Assembly (NCBI RefSeq): GCF_022808645.1
Contig: NZ_JAKZKT010000024.1
Span: 1 to 63,502 of the forward strand
Source: Bacillus litorisediminis
Lineage (GTDB): Bacteria; Bacillota; Bacilli; Bacillales; JC228
Length of the DNA stretch: 63,502 nt
Direction: 5' to 3'
The translations under genes and the position numbers were made by a program. Below the pieces are notes generated by a model. It was not told the DNA's origin, did no database searches, and worked only from the letters and a program-made list of their open reading frames with translations. Positions 17,049 through 26,430 of this stretch are shown here, one piece after another (positions within the stretch are counted from its first letter, which is position 1; each line of letters starts with the position of its first letter).

Positions 17049-17942
17049 ATGGAATTTATAAGAATGACCAACCACTGTGGTTACTATCAGGCAGCAGTAA
17101 ATATCGGCTATATTCACGTTGAAGATAGAGGTTTTTTGATTGATGCAGGTCTCGAAGCTGCAGCCGCAAAAAAAGTGGTCAAGCATCTGCAGGCTCATGG
17201 ATTGCCGCTAACCCACCTTATGATTACCCATGCCCATTCAGATCATTTTGGAGGGGCCCGTTATTTAAAGGAAAATTTTCAGGTTAAAGTAATTGCACCG
17301 GAATTAGAAGCCGCCATCGTCGAAAATCCGGTGTTAGAGCCAATCTATTTATTTCAAGGAACGTTTCCCGTTCAGGAATTGAGAAATAAGTTCATTGAAG
17401 CGCCTCCTGTAACAGTTGACAAAAAAATTATGGCTGGACAGGAAGAACTTGATGGGGTCATATTTAAGATTCATTCCCTACCTGGACATAGCTATCAGCA
17501 AATTGGTATAGAATATGATGGAATTCTCTTTGCGGCAGATTCGTATTTTGGTGCAGAGGCTTTACATAAACATAAAATTCCATTTATTGTGAACTATAAA
17601 TTGACCATGGAAAGTTTAGAGAAACTTAGCCTTCTCCATGTAAAAGGAGCCGTACCGGGACATGGGCACTATGAAGAAGAGTTTCAGAAAACAGTCCGTG
17701 CAAATATAAACTGTCATCAGCAAATAGTAAATTTAGCAGAAGAATTTATAAGGCAACAGGGGACATGCACTTTCGAGGAGATGTTTGCCTATTTATGCAG
17801 AGAAAGAAATGTGAAAATCAGTCACCTTTCTTCCTTTTTATTATTTCGTACAACAGTCGGGGCCTATATCGCCCATTTATCCGAAAGTAAGAAGGCTATT
17901 TTTGAAATTAAGGATTATCAATGGATTATACAATCAATCTAA
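17049..17942 (+). CDS. Metallo-beta-lactamase fold hydrolase
   Basis: A 297-residue MBL-fold enzyme with the zinc motif HAHSDH at 61-66, further ligands in LPGHSYQQ and AADSYF, and VPGHGHYEEE. It is related to glyoxalase II-like and related hydrolases. An extra C-terminal helical domain (about 205-297) contains a winged-helix-like segment, TFEEMFAYLCRERNVKISHLSSFL. Substrate unknown. It begins 29 bases after the preceding gene and converges on a DUF421 gene. Confidence 0.75.
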   Translation: MEFIRMTNHCGYYQAAVNIGYIHVEDRGFLIDAGLEAAAAKKVVKHLQAHGLPLTHLMITHAHSDHFGGARYLKENFQVKVIAPELEAAIVENPVLEPIYLFQGTFPVQELRNKFIEAPPVTVDKKIMAGQEELDGVIFKIHSLPGHSYQQIGIEYDGILFAADSYFGAEALHKHKIPFIVNYKLTMESLEKLSLLHVKGAVPGHGHYEEEFQKTVRANINCHQQIVNLAEEFIRQQGTCTFEEMFAYLCRERNVKISHLSSFLLFRTTVGAYIAHLSESKKAIFEIKDYQWIIQSI

Positions 17943-17948
17943 TGAAAA

Positions 17949-17986
17949 AAAGCTTTGCACTAATAGGTTTGGACGTGCAAAGCTTT
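17949..17986. terminator. Bidirectional terminator between MBL and DUF421 genes
   Basis: Perfect 12-base arms AAAGCTTTGCAC (17949-17960) and GTGCAAAGCTTT (17975-17986). It overlaps the 3' end of the minus-strand DUF421 gene. Confidence 0.85.
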
Positions 17987-18637
17987 ATCTTTTTCCCATT
18001 CTGCATACAGCACATTTTTAATATCGGGGATACCCTGTTGCTTTAATTCTTTTTTTAACCAGTCTAAATCCTTAGAAATCGCATTCAGGTTGTCATAGAC
18101 AGCTTCTCCATCTAATACTAACGTAATCGGCAGTCCTACCTGTTCAGAAGGAAGCGATAAGTCCTGTCGGGTTGGAGAGGCAAAGTCTGATTTTTTTAAA
18201 ACACTTACGGTTCCATCTGTTTCTAAAAGGGCATATTCACACTCGCGAATAGAAAAAACATCTTTTGACCTCAATAAATGCTGGAGCTGATTGATATCTA
18301 GCCGATTTTTTTTAAGCTGATTATACACGATTTTACCTTTATGTATAATGATGGATGGTTCCCCTTCTAAAAGCTTTCGTACCCGTTTGAATTTCTGGGT
18401 AGCCATTTCTGTTGTAAAAATGAGTATACACCAACAAAAAACAGCAAAGAGGATCTCCCGAATTCCAATATCTTGATCAAACACCGCATTTCCTACCAGC
18501 TCACCTAATACTAATGCAGAGATAAAATCAAATGCAGTAATTTGTGTAATTTGAGTTTTACCTAAAATTTTAGTAAGAATAAAAAGGGCAGCGTATCCCA
18601 CCACTAATTCAAAAGCTATTTTTAGGAAATCCATCAA
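17960..18637 (-). CDS. DUF421 (YetF/YrbG-like) membrane protein
   Basis: A 225-residue protein with three N-terminal helices (about 5-75), followed by the DUF421 domain with GEPSIIIHKGKI and LLETDGTVSVLKKSDF. The function of the family is unknown. DUF421 genes accompany spoVA2-type operons, and this one lies 2 kb from such an operon, on the opposite strand. A second paralogue is at 55.1 kb. Confidence 0.85.
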   Translation of the reverse strand: MMDFLKIAFELVVGYAALFILTKILGKTQITQITAFDFISALVLGELVGNAVFDQDIGIREILFAVFCWCILIFTTEMATQKFKRVRKLLEGEPSIIIHKGKIVYNQLKKNRLDINQLQHLLRSKDVFSIRECEYALLETDGTVSVLKKSDFASPTRQDLSLPSEQVGLPITLVLDGEAVYDNLNAISKDLDWLKKELKQQGIPDIKNVLYAEWEKDKALHVQTY

Positions 18638-18779
18638 TATCCCACCTTTACAATATTATGGTGTACATCGTGACAGTTTTTTATGAAGTGAAAAGACCAT
18701 AAAAAAAGGCTGTTCCTGACAAGTCTACTCATTTTTGCAAAAATGAATAAACATATGAAAGGAATGAGCCCAGATTATA

Positions 18780-19202
18780 TTATAGGTATTTTTTCATGGT
18801 TTTATGGGGAATCCCAGCATCCATAAATTCTTCAGATACCACACCATACCCAAGTGATTCATAGAATGGAATCGCATGCGTTTGAGCATTGAGCTTTAGT
18901 GCGGAGATCTCTTGTTCTTTTGCATACTCCTCAATTTTTTTCATAATGGCTTTTCCGGCACCTTTTCCGCGTAAGGAGGAGTCGACGCAGATTCGTTCTA
19001 CTTTCCCCAATCCGTCTAATACCCGAAAGCGGCCAGCACCTGCGGGTGAGCCGTTATCATAGAGGACAAAATGGGTTGCCGTATCTTCATATTGATCAAT
19101 TTCTTCTTCGATTGGTACTCCCTGTTCTTCAACAAATACCTTTTTTCTGACAGAGAATGCATCTTGCAGTTCTTCAGATGTTTCAACTATCCTTACTTCC
19201 AC
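18780..19202 (-). CDS. yjcF: GNAT acetyltransferase, YjcF-like
   Basis: A 140-residue single-domain GNAT protein. The acetyl-CoA loop is RGKGAGKAIMKKIEEYA, preceded by VERICVDSSL. It abuts yjcG with no gap, and the pair is conserved in Bacillus. Substrate not known. Confidence 0.9.
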   Translation of the reverse strand: MEVRIVETSEELQDAFSVRKKVFVEEQGVPIEEEIDQYEDTATHFVLYDNGSPAGAGRFRVLDGLGKVERICVDSSLRGKGAGKAIMKKIEEYAKEQEISALKLNAQTHAIPFYESLGYGVVSEEFMDAGIPHKTMKKYL

Positions 19203-19718
19203 TTATTCTTCTCTCCCTAGTCTAAATGTTTCGTATACTGTCCAAGAACCATTCTCTAATTGATATAATAAGTGGAATCGGTCGATCGTTTCTTCAAATT
19301 TCACGTCAAGCATTCTTAACGCACTGAATACATCTGAATGTTCAGCATCTGATAATTTTTGGCCGATTGTAATATGAGGAACAAAAGCATATTCAGCATT
19401 TGACCCAAAAAAGTCATTATGTAGGTCGTTATGGAGTCCAGTTAGTGTTTCATTCGGTTCACATTTTAAATAAATTACGTTATTGACAGGCTGAAAAGAA
19501 CTCACTTTATTTATTTTCAAAGGAAATGGTTCATAACGATCAGAAAGCTCTTCTAATTTCTCTGAAATCTCTTTTACTTTTTCATCATCCGCTTCGAATG
19601 CCTGTTTAAGAGTCAAATGCGGCGGAATCAGTGCATAGTGAGGGTCATATCGTTTCCGGTATGAATTCGCAAAATCCTGCAGCTTTTTAGATGGGAATAT
19701 TACAATACCGTATTTCAT
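19203..19718 (-). CDS. yjcG: 2H phosphoesterase, YjcG-like
   Basis: A 171-residue protein of the 2H (2'-5' RNA ligase-like) family with two H-x-T motifs, HLT at 34-36 and HIT at 115-117, which form the active site. Such enzymes hydrolyse cyclic phosphodiesters of RNA or nucleotides. The first gene of the yjcG-yjcF pair, with GGGAGG upstream. Confidence 0.92.
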   Translation of the reverse strand: MKYGIVIFPSKKLQDFANSYRKRYDPHYALIPPHLTLKQAFEADDEKVKEISEKLEELSDRYEPFPLKINKVSSFQPVNNVIYLKCEPNETLTGLHNDLHNDFFGSNAEYAFVPHITIGQKLSDAEHSDVFSALRMLDVKFEETIDRFHLLYQLENGSWTVYETFRLGREE

Positions 19719-19862
19719 AAAAAAACCTCCCTTATTTTTACCTTTTTATAGCTGAATTACCAACTGGTAAGAAAAAGCGTTTCCGCTAGGTGTCTTCCTT
19801 CCATTATAACAAAAAACCAAAAAGTAAGATATAGCCTATACTTCTTATGTTTTGATTGCCGC

Positions 19863-20594
19863 TTACTTTTTAGGGAACATCTTTTGTAAGGCTCTTTTTA
19901 AATCGGGCTGCCAATATTTCCAAGTATGGTTTCCTTCAAATTCATCATAATAATGCTGGATTGCCTTAGCTTTTATTAAGTCGTGGAGTTCGCGATTCGG
20001 CTGGAGAAAATCCATGACTTCTCCATTCGTCATTTTTACTTCGGTCTCCTGTTTCCCAATCACGTGATAGATATTAATCAAATGCGTCTGATCGAAATTT
20101 TCTATGGCAGCCAATACCTTCTCATCGACATAGGGTGATTGGAGCAGCATTTTGCCAAAAATATTTGGATATTTTAGAGCGGCCATCATAGATACTGTCG
20201 CTCCAAGAGAATCCCCGCCAAGTGCCCTTCCAAAGCCTACCTGATAAGTAGGGAAATGATGGTCTATAAAAGGCACTAATTCATGAGCTAAGAACCTTAT
20301 GTAGGCATTCTGTTTTTCACCGTCAGGATGATACTTTGTCCTTCTGTCATTAACATTTCGATAGGGGATTCCTACGATGATTAGATTTTCTATTTTTCCT
20401 TCAGCATATAAAAGGTCAGCAGTTCTCCCAATTCTCCCCATTTGAAAATAATCTTTTCCATCTTGTACAATGAGGACTGGATATTTATATAGGGTTGAAT
20501 AGTGAGAAGGTTTATAAATTAATAAAGGAATTTCTTCTTGCAGCTCTTGGCTGAATAGAGTGTGATCTTCAATTGTTCCTTGATTTGTACCCAT
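19863..20594 (-). CDS. yjcH: Alpha/beta-hydrolase esterase, YjcH-like
   Basis: A 243-residue protein of the enterochelin-esterase/esterase D family. Nucleophile S129 is in GGDSLGA, and H in EGNHTWKYW near the C-terminus is the likely catalytic His. No signal peptide, so it is cytosolic. Same neighbour order (yjcF-G-H) as in B. subtilis. This is the last backbone gene before the accessory region. Confidence 0.88.
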   Translation of the reverse strand: MGTNQGTIEDHTLFSQELQEEIPLLIYKPSHYSTLYKYPVLIVQDGKDYFQMGRIGRTADLLYAEGKIENLIIVGIPYRNVNDRRTKYHPDGEKQNAYIRFLAHELVPFIDHHFPTYQVGFGRALGGDSLGATVSMMAALKYPNIFGKMLLQSPYVDEKVLAAIENFDQTHLINIYHVIGKQETEVKMTNGEVMDFLQPNRELHDLIKAKAIQHYYDEFEGNHTWKYWQPDLKRALQKMFPKK

Positions 20595-20925
20595 AGTATT
20601 GTCCTCCAGTTCAAACAGTCAATTTCAACATGAAAAGTATCATATGGTTTATATATTACTTTATTCTAGCCATTGATTGCATGGAAAATGTTTAAATTTG
20701 AAGGGGTAACTTTTTTGACTGCGGACAGAGGACATAGCTAGAATTAACGGAATGAGCAAGGCAAAAATTAGAAGATCGCGACAATAAAATTGAAGCGTTT
20801 GCAAAAGAAGAATTGATTGGTTAACAAGTATTGTAGTATAGTATTTTTATAGGGTTTTTAGAAGTGAGTTTAGTTTGTTTAAATGGATAAACTCAGGAAA
20901 AAAGAGACTTTTTTACTAGTTGAGT
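20595..20925. other. Intergenic region with a possible gene remnant
   Basis: About 330 bases between yjcH and the TRAP operon promoter. At 20757-20824 a plus-strand frame bounded by a stop codon reads ARQKLEDRDNKIEAFAKEEL and ends IG-stop. It is helical and charged, and looks like the tail of a lost gene. Nothing else is recognised. Confidence 0.3.
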
Positions 20926-20955
20926 TTGACAGTTGCGGAGATTAATAGTTAAAAT
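20926..20955 (+). promoter_or_regulatory. Sigma-A promoter of the TRAP operon
   Basis: Consensus TTGACA (20926-20931), 18-bp spacer, TAAAAT (20950-20955), 40 bases before the GTG start. Confidence 0.6.
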
Positions 20956-20995
20956 ATTCGTAGCTTTACAAAATATTTAAAAGGGGGAAATCCAT

Positions 20996-21994
20996 GTGAA
21001 AAGAAAAAAACTATTGTTATCAATAGCAATGCTACTAACTATTTCATTGTTTTTAGCTGCGTGCGGCTCTTCAGAAGGAAACGGGGGATCTGGAGATGGC
21101 GGCGGAGATTCGTCTGAAAAACCTGAATTTCTAACTATGCTAACTGGCGGTACAAGCGGAACATATTATCCGCTTGGCGGGGAAATAGCCAAAATTATTT
21201 CTGATGAAACCGGGATTAATACAACACCTAATTCTTCCAATGCTTCTGCTGACAACATGGCTGCATTGGCGGATGGCAGTGCCCAGATTGCCTTTACACA
21301 AACAGACGTTGCATCTAACGCTATTGAAGGAATAAATTCTTTTGAAGGCAATCCAATTGATAATGTTCAGGCTATTGGTTCACTTTACCCTGAAACAATC
21401 CAAATTGTCACAACCGCTGATTCCGGAATCGAATCTGTTGAAGATTTAAAAGGCAAAACCGTATCTGTAGGTGCGCCTGGCTCCGGTACTTATGTCAATG
21501 CGGAGCAAATTCTTGAAGCACACGGATTATCAATAGAAGATGATATTAATGCACAAAACCTTGATTTCGCTGAATCAACTGGCGGAATTCAAGACGGGAA
21601 CATTGACGCTGCCTTTATTACGGCTGGAACACCTACTGGAGCTGTAGAAGGTCTCTCTGCAACAGTAGAAGTTAAAATCGTGCCAATTGCGGAAGATAAG
21701 ATTGAAGAATTAGTCGCTGAATATCCATACTATGCAAAAGATGTTATACCAGCTGGTACGTATGGAATGGAAGGGGAAGTAACAACAGTAGCAGTTTTAG
21801 CGATGTTAGCTGTTACTGATAGTCTTTCTGAAGATGTCGTCTATGACATTACAAAAGCAATTTATGAAAATGCAGATAAAATCTCACATGCAAAAGGTGA
21901 GTTTATTAAAAAAGAATCAGCACTTAACGGAATTGGAATTGACCTGCATCCAGGTGCTGAGAAATATTTCAAAGAAGCTGGAATCTTAAAGTAA
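20996..21994 (+). CDS. TAXI-family TRAP transporter solute-binding lipoprotein
   Basis: A 332-residue lipoprotein with lipobox LAAC (C23) and a Gly/Ser linker, followed by a TAXI domain beginning LTGGTSGTYYPLGGEIAKI. Segments AFTQTDVA and VSVGAPGSGTYVNAEQIL are typical. TAXI proteins deliver organic acids such as glutamate or dicarboxylates to TRAP permeases; the ligand here is unknown. GTG start with AAGGGGG upstream. Confidence 0.93.
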   Translation: MKRKKLLLSIAMLLTISLFLAACGSSEGNGGSGDGGGDSSEKPEFLTMLTGGTSGTYYPLGGEIAKIISDETGINTTPNSSNASADNMAALADGSAQIAFTQTDVASNAIEGINSFEGNPIDNVQAIGSLYPETIQIVTTADSGIESVEDLKGKTVSVGAPGSGTYVNAEQILEAHGLSIEDDINAQNLDFAESTGGIQDGNIDAAFITAGTPTGAVEGLSATVEVKIVPIAEDKIEELVAEYPYYAKDVIPAGTYGMEGEVTTVAVLAMLAVTDSLSEDVVYDITKAIYENADKISHAKGEFIKKESALNGIGIDLHPGAEKYFKEAGILK

Positions 21995-22024
21995 AAAAGT
22001 CTAGTTTATTTGTAAGTATTAATG

Positions 22025-22075
22025 GACCGGCTGTAGTCCTATTTATTAGGCTTACAGCCGGTCATTCCTTCTTTT
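22025..22075 (+). terminator. Intercistronic hairpin after the TAXI binding protein
   Basis: GACCGGCTGTA (22025-22035) pairs perfectly with TACAGCCGGTC (22053-22063), followed by ATTCCTTCTTTT. It probably acts as a partial terminator or 3' stabiliser, giving more binding protein than permease. Confidence 0.75.
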
Positions 22076-22140
22076 AAAAGGGTAATTGCATTTATTGGAT
22101 TATTACCCACATTTCGTCAAATATGTAGGTGGAAAATATG

Positions 22141-22674
22141 ATGAAAAACTCAATAAGAAAAAAACTGCTCATCATTATCCTCCTCATAGCTTTCATCCTA
22201 TTCTTTATCCTTGTCGTTCCTTTCCGGACAGCATTAGTTTTCTATATAGAAAATACAGAGAAAATTCAGGCCTTTCTCCCGATTAATGAAGGAGATACCT
22301 TTCAGATTATATGGAAGCATTCGATTCATTTAACCGATGTAGTAGAAAAATATAAGGTTACAGACGATCAGAAAATAAATCAGTATGAAATCGTTTACGA
22401 ACATTTTGGAATAGGCATGCCCTCCAATGCGGGGGAAGGGGAAACATTTGTATATGAAGATGGGAAGTATCATATAAAAGGAATAGATACAGTTTTCCCT
22501 TCTATGAATATCCGAAATGGAAAAACAGTTTCGGAGCATCGCCTTGTATGGGGAGATAAAGATGAACATATGGTCTGGTTCAATGAATATTTTGAACCCG
22601 GAGCGTGGTTTACGGTTAAAGTTGATCAATTATCCCTTTGGCAGTACTTGAAAGGAGTGAAAATCCATGAGTGA
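22141..22674 (+). CDS. DUF1850 protein of a TAXI-TRAP system
   Basis: A 177-residue protein with an N-terminal membrane anchor (about 8-28) and a DUF1850 domain (IIWKHSIHLTDVVEKY is typical). DUF1850 genes lie between TAXI binding proteins and fused TRAP permeases and are thought to be accessory. Starts ATG 22138 and 22141 are both possible after TAGGTGG. Its end overlaps the permease start by 8 bases. Confidence 0.8.
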   Translation: MKNSIRKKLLIIILLIAFILFFILVVPFRTALVFYIENTEKIQAFLPINEGDTFQIIWKHSIHLTDVVEKYKVTDDQKINQYEIVYEHFGIGMPSNAGEGETFVYEDGKYHIKGIDTVFPSMNIRNGKTVSEHRLVWGDKDEHMVWFNEYFEPGAWFTVKVDQLSLWQYLKGVKIHE

Positions 22675-24661
22675 AAACATGAATGAAATTACGAAAGAGC
22701 AACAGGAAGAACTATTGCAAAAATATGATGCAGAATCCAATACCCGCACACTGACGGGAATAGCAGCTATAATTGTATTTATTGGATTAATTGGTTTTTC
22801 TCTGTTTCAGCTATATACAGGCTATTTTGGGCAATTAGTCGCCCAAATTCAAAGAACCGTTCATTTAGGGTTTGCGTTAGCCCTCATTTTTCTATTATTT
22901 CCAGCAAGAAGAAAAGGGAACAAACGAAAGGTAGCTTGGTATGATTATCTGTTGGCATTAATTGCAATTACAGTAAGTGCCTATTGGCCATTATTCTATG
23001 AATCTCTTGTTCAGAAAGTTGGCCCAATCGATACAGCGCAAATGATTTTCGGAGGATTGGCAATCTTGCTCGTATTGGAAGCAACTAGACGTGTAGTTGG
23101 CCTGCCGATAACGATTATCGCAAGCTTATTCCTGATTTATGCAATATTTGGTCCATCGATGCCAGGCATGCTCGCACATCCTGGATTAGATTTAAACCAA
23201 TTAATTAAAACGATGTTTTTTACGACTGAAGGTATATTAGGAACGCCTTTACAGGTTTCCTCAACTTATATTTTTCTATTCTTGCTGTTTGGATCCTTTC
23301 TTGTCCAGACAGGAGTCGGAAATTATTTTAATGATTTAGCAATTACAATAGCAGGGCGCCGCATTGGGGGACCAGCTAAGGTAGCGATTTTCTCAAGTGC
23401 CCTGCAAGGAACAATATCCGGAAGCTCTGTAGCAAATGTTGTGACAACAGGATCATATACAATACCATTAATGAAACGAATGGGGTACCGGAAAGAATTT
23501 GCGGGTGCGGTCGAAGCCGCTGCTTCTACAGGGGGACAAATTATGCCTCCTATTATGGGTGCCGCAGCGTTCCTGATGATAGAATTCGCTGGCGTCGGAT
23601 ACTGGGAAATAGCCAAGGCTGCTGCCATTCCCGCCCTTCTTTATTTCTCAGGGATTTGGATTATGACCCACTTTGAAGCAAAACGTACCGGATTATTGGG
23701 TTTATCAAAAGAGGAAATACCAAATAAAAAAGAAGTGGTCAAAAAGCTTTATCTATTACTGCCTATTTTGGCAATTATTTGGTTCCTCTATATTGGTGTC
23801 AGTATTGAGCGTACGGCATTATACGGAATTGGAATAACTATCTTAGTTAGTTTATTCAGAAAGGATACGCGAATTACTCCGGCTAAGTTTATTGCTGCAT
23901 TAACAGATGGTGCCCGTACGGCATTAGGGGTTGCTGCAGCAACAGCTTGTGCGGGTATTATCGTAGGGGTAGTTACGAAAACGGGCTTAGGTCTTAAACT
24001 GGGGAATGGTCTGGTTAGCTTAGCGGCTACTTTGGCAGATAACCCGAACGTAATCCTATTCTTAACCTTATTATTTACCATGATTACATCTATTATATTA
24101 GGTATGGGTGCACCTACTACTGCCAACTATATCATTACTTCAACGATTGCTCTTCCAGCAATCTTGGCATTGAACAGTCAGCTTGAAGTGGCGATTCCTG
24201 TTCTGGCAGCCCATTTGTTTGTTTTCTATTTTGGTATTGTTGCCGATATTACACCGCCAGTTGCGTTAGCGGCGTTTGCGGCGAGCGGAATATCTGGCGG
24301 GGAACCAATTAAAACGGGGGTCAATGCATCTAAATTGGCTATCGCGGCATTCATCATTCCATATATGTTCATATACGAGCCACAATTATTGATGATTGAT
24401 GCGACTATTTTACAAATATTATGGATTATATTTACTGCTATTACCGGAATGATTGCAATTGGAGCAGGATTAATTGGATTCTGGTATATGAAATTAAATT
24501 GGATAGTTAGAATTATAAGTGTTCTTACCGGTTTATTATTAATCTATCCAGAAAAATATTCAGATTTTGCTGGTTTAGGAATGTTTATCGTTCTAGTTGC
24601 GGTTCAATTAGTATTCAGCAAAAATAAAGGTTCCAATCAAAAAACATCAGTTGAAGCCTAA
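22667..24661 (+). CDS. TRAP transporter permease, fused DctQ-DctM
   Basis: A 664-residue integral membrane protein joining the small DctQ-like and large DctM-like TRAP subunits, as usual for TAXI systems. Family segments are SGSSVANVVTTGSYTIPLMKR, AASTGGQIMPPIMGAAAF, GMGAPTTANYI and ADITPPVALAAFAASGI. It drives uptake with a Na+ or H+ gradient. It is translationally coupled to the DUF1850 gene. Confidence 0.94.
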   Translation: MSENMNEITKEQQEELLQKYDAESNTRTLTGIAAIIVFIGLIGFSLFQLYTGYFGQLVAQIQRTVHLGFALALIFLLFPARRKGNKRKVAWYDYLLALIAITVSAYWPLFYESLVQKVGPIDTAQMIFGGLAILLVLEATRRVVGLPITIIASLFLIYAIFGPSMPGMLAHPGLDLNQLIKTMFFTTEGILGTPLQVSSTYIFLFLLFGSFLVQTGVGNYFNDLAITIAGRRIGGPAKVAIFSSALQGTISGSSVANVVTTGSYTIPLMKRMGYRKEFAGAVEAAASTGGQIMPPIMGAAAFLMIEFAGVGYWEIAKAAAIPALLYFSGIWIMTHFEAKRTGLLGLSKEEIPNKKEVVKKLYLLLPILAIIWFLYIGVSIERTALYGIGITILVSLFRKDTRITPAKFIAALTDGARTALGVAAATACAGIIVGVVTKTGLGLKLGNGLVSLAATLADNPNVILFLTLLFTMITSIILGMGAPTTANYIITSTIALPAILALNSQLEVAIPVLAAHLFVFYFGIVADITPPVALAAFAASGISGGEPIKTGVNASKLAIAAFIIPYMFIYEPQLLMIDATILQILWIIFTAITGMIAIGAGLIGFWYMKLNWIVRIISVLTGLLLIYPEKYSDFAGLGMFIVLVAVQLVFSKNKGSNQKTSVEA

Positions 24662-24666
24662 ACAAA

Positions 24667-24714
24667 AAGGGCAGACTCTCGCTAAAATACAGTGAGAATC
24701 TGCCCTTTTTTATT
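24667..24714 (+). terminator. Terminator of the TRAP operon
   Basis: AAGGGCAGA(C)TCTC pairs with GAGAATCTGCCCTT around a short loop, followed by TTTTTATTT. Confidence 0.9.
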
Positions 24715-24793
24715 TCAAAACAAAGAGACGTCATGTGTTTTACAAGAACCGTCCCCCTGTTTCTTCATTTATTTCCAAAGCAATTTTCGACAA

Positions 24794-25045
24794 TCAGCTG
24801 GTTTTTGATTTTTTGCCGGTGGAGTAATGTTTGTACTTCCGTTCCATATATACGGGAAATGCAGACAGGATTTGATCAAGCTGAAAGGTACGTATTTGAT
24901 CGCGAAAATAGCAATATGCTTTGACCTGTGATTCCTGAATCTCCAATATTTTTATTTTTCTTTGCGTAAGTTGTTTCTGTTTGGATTCATAGATAATTTC
25001 TACTGCCTTGCCCTCAATCATCCATTTTAAAAGTTTGTTCTGCAT
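24794..25045 (-). CDS. Small WYL-domain-like protein
   Basis: An 83-residue protein resembling a lone WYL ligand-sensing domain: EIIYESKQKQLTQRKI ... VKAYCYFRDQIRTFQLDQI. No DNA-binding domain is attached. ATG 25045 has AGAGGTGA upstream; a longer frame to 25096 lacks one. It is encoded opposite to the TRAP and CdaR genes. Confidence 0.6.
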   Translation of the reverse strand: MQNKLLKWMIEGKAVEIIYESKQKQLTQRKIKILEIQESQVKAYCYFRDQIRTFQLDQILSAFPVYMERKYKHYSTGKKSKTS

Positions 25046-25228
25046 TTCCATCACCTCTTTGTTACTACTATATACGAACATCTGTTTGTACCGCAAGTGT
25101 AATTTACTGGGAAACCAATATTCTTATCAATCAATATGTCCCAAATGCTCTAATTCCATATATAATGAAGAAAAAAAGATACAGAAAAATGCCTAATATA
25201 GAACAATTAACAAGCCACACGGGGGATC

Positions 25229-26350
25229 ATGATGCTGCTAAATGAAGAACTAGCCCAAAAAATCGTTGTTGAAGTACAAAAATTAATAAATGAGAGTGTT
25301 ATCTTAACCGATACAGAAGGAATTATCCGGGCCAGTACAGATCCAAGCAGAATTGGGAATTTTCATGAAGGTGCGCTTTTAGCAATCCAAGAAAAAAGGG
25401 CAATTCATATGACTGAGGAAAAAGTGAAATCTTTACGAGGGGTTAGGTTCGGGATAGTTATTCCCTTATTTATCCATGGAAAGCCTCAAGGGGTAATTGG
25501 AATCACAGGGATTCCAGAGGTTGTGGCACCTTATGCACATTTATTGCAAAAGGTAACAGAGCTTTTTATCCAGGATAATGCATATCGGGAAGAACAGGAA
25601 AGATTAGCACGTGAATTGGAATTGTTTGTTTTTGATTGGCTTCATACTAAGGTTTGGGATCAGGATTTAATAGATCGGGCAGCCTTTTTCCAGATTGATA
25701 TGTTTTCTTATCAGCAGGTCATTGTATTTAAATCGATACAAGAACCATTCAAAATTCTTTACTCTGATTTTAAGGAGATTACTAGGCTTTGGGGCATGTT
25801 GGAAGATGCTCTATTTATCCGCTGGGGTCAGGAAAAATTGCTGGTTTTCATCCCATCACGTACGCAAAGTATTAAAAAACAAGAGGTGGAGTCTTTAAGA
25901 AAGATTTTAAAAAGATTCACTAAAGGAGAGTTAATTGCTGGAGTTGGCCAAATTGTAAACCCTGAACAAATTCGGGTTTCCTTTCAACAAGCTGAACGTG
26001 CAAGTGCGGCAGCTGTCAATGGAAGTGAAATTGTTTTTGAACAAGATCTTCAGTTTGATATCATTCAATATGCTTTAACAGATGAGACAAAACAAGAATT
26101 TATTCGAAGAACAATTCTGCCAATTAGCAGTGATGAAATTTTATTAAAAACCTTGTGTACATGGTTTGAATGTAACTTATCTCATAAAGAAGCTGCAGAG
26201 GTACTGCATATTCATATTAATACCCTTCATTACCGATTAAAAAAAATAGAAGATCTTACAGCTTTAAATTTAAAAAATACTCATCATTTAGTGATGTTGT
26301 ACATTTCATATTTATTTTTGTATGAAGACACAAAAAATAGCACGATATAA
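25229..26350 (+). CDS. CdaR/sugar-diacid-type transcriptional regulator (YsfB-like)
   Basis: A 373-residue regulator. The N-terminal diacid-recognition domain (about 3-135; EGALLAIQEKRAIHMTEEK, RGVRFGIVIPLFIHGKPQGVIGITG) is followed by a degenerate GGDEF-like middle and a C-terminal PucR-type helix-turn-helix, HKEAAEVLHIHINTLHYRLKKIEDLT. B. subtilis YsfB has the same layout and sits before the glycolate oxidase genes ysfCD. It probably activates the downstream glcDF genes in response to a hydroxy- or di-acid. Confidence 0.85.
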   Translation: MMLLNEELAQKIVVEVQKLINESVILTDTEGIIRASTDPSRIGNFHEGALLAIQEKRAIHMTEEKVKSLRGVRFGIVIPLFIHGKPQGVIGITGIPEVVAPYAHLLQKVTELFIQDNAYREEQERLARELELFVFDWLHTKVWDQDLIDRAAFFQIDMFSYQQVIVFKSIQEPFKILYSDFKEITRLWGMLEDALFIRWGQEKLLVFIPSRTQSIKKQEVESLRKILKRFTKGELIAGVGQIVNPEQIRVSFQQAERASAAAVNGSEIVFEQDLQFDIIQYALTDETKQEFIRRTILPISSDEILLKTLCTWFECNLSHKEAAEVLHIHINTLHYRLKKIEDLTALNLKNTHHLVMLYISYLFLYEDTKNSTI

Positions 26351-26402
26351 GCTGGAAATTTGTATTATTGCACATAGATTTACGGGCTTGTACAGTTTTA
26401 TA

Positions 26403-26428
26403 CTTTAATGTAAGCACTTACATTAAAG
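26403..26428 (+). promoter_or_regulatory. 26-bp near-perfect palindrome before glcD, cre-like
   Basis: CTTTAATGTAAG (26403-26414) and CTTACATTAAAG (26417-26428) are perfect 12-base arms around CA. The centre, TGTAAGCACTTACA, differs from the CcpA cre consensus TGWAANCGNTNWCA at one base. The right arm abuts the GGGG of the glcD ribosome binding site. Either CcpA or the upstream CdaR-type regulator could bind it, or it could fold over the translation start. Confidence 0.55.
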
Positions 26429-26430
26429 GG

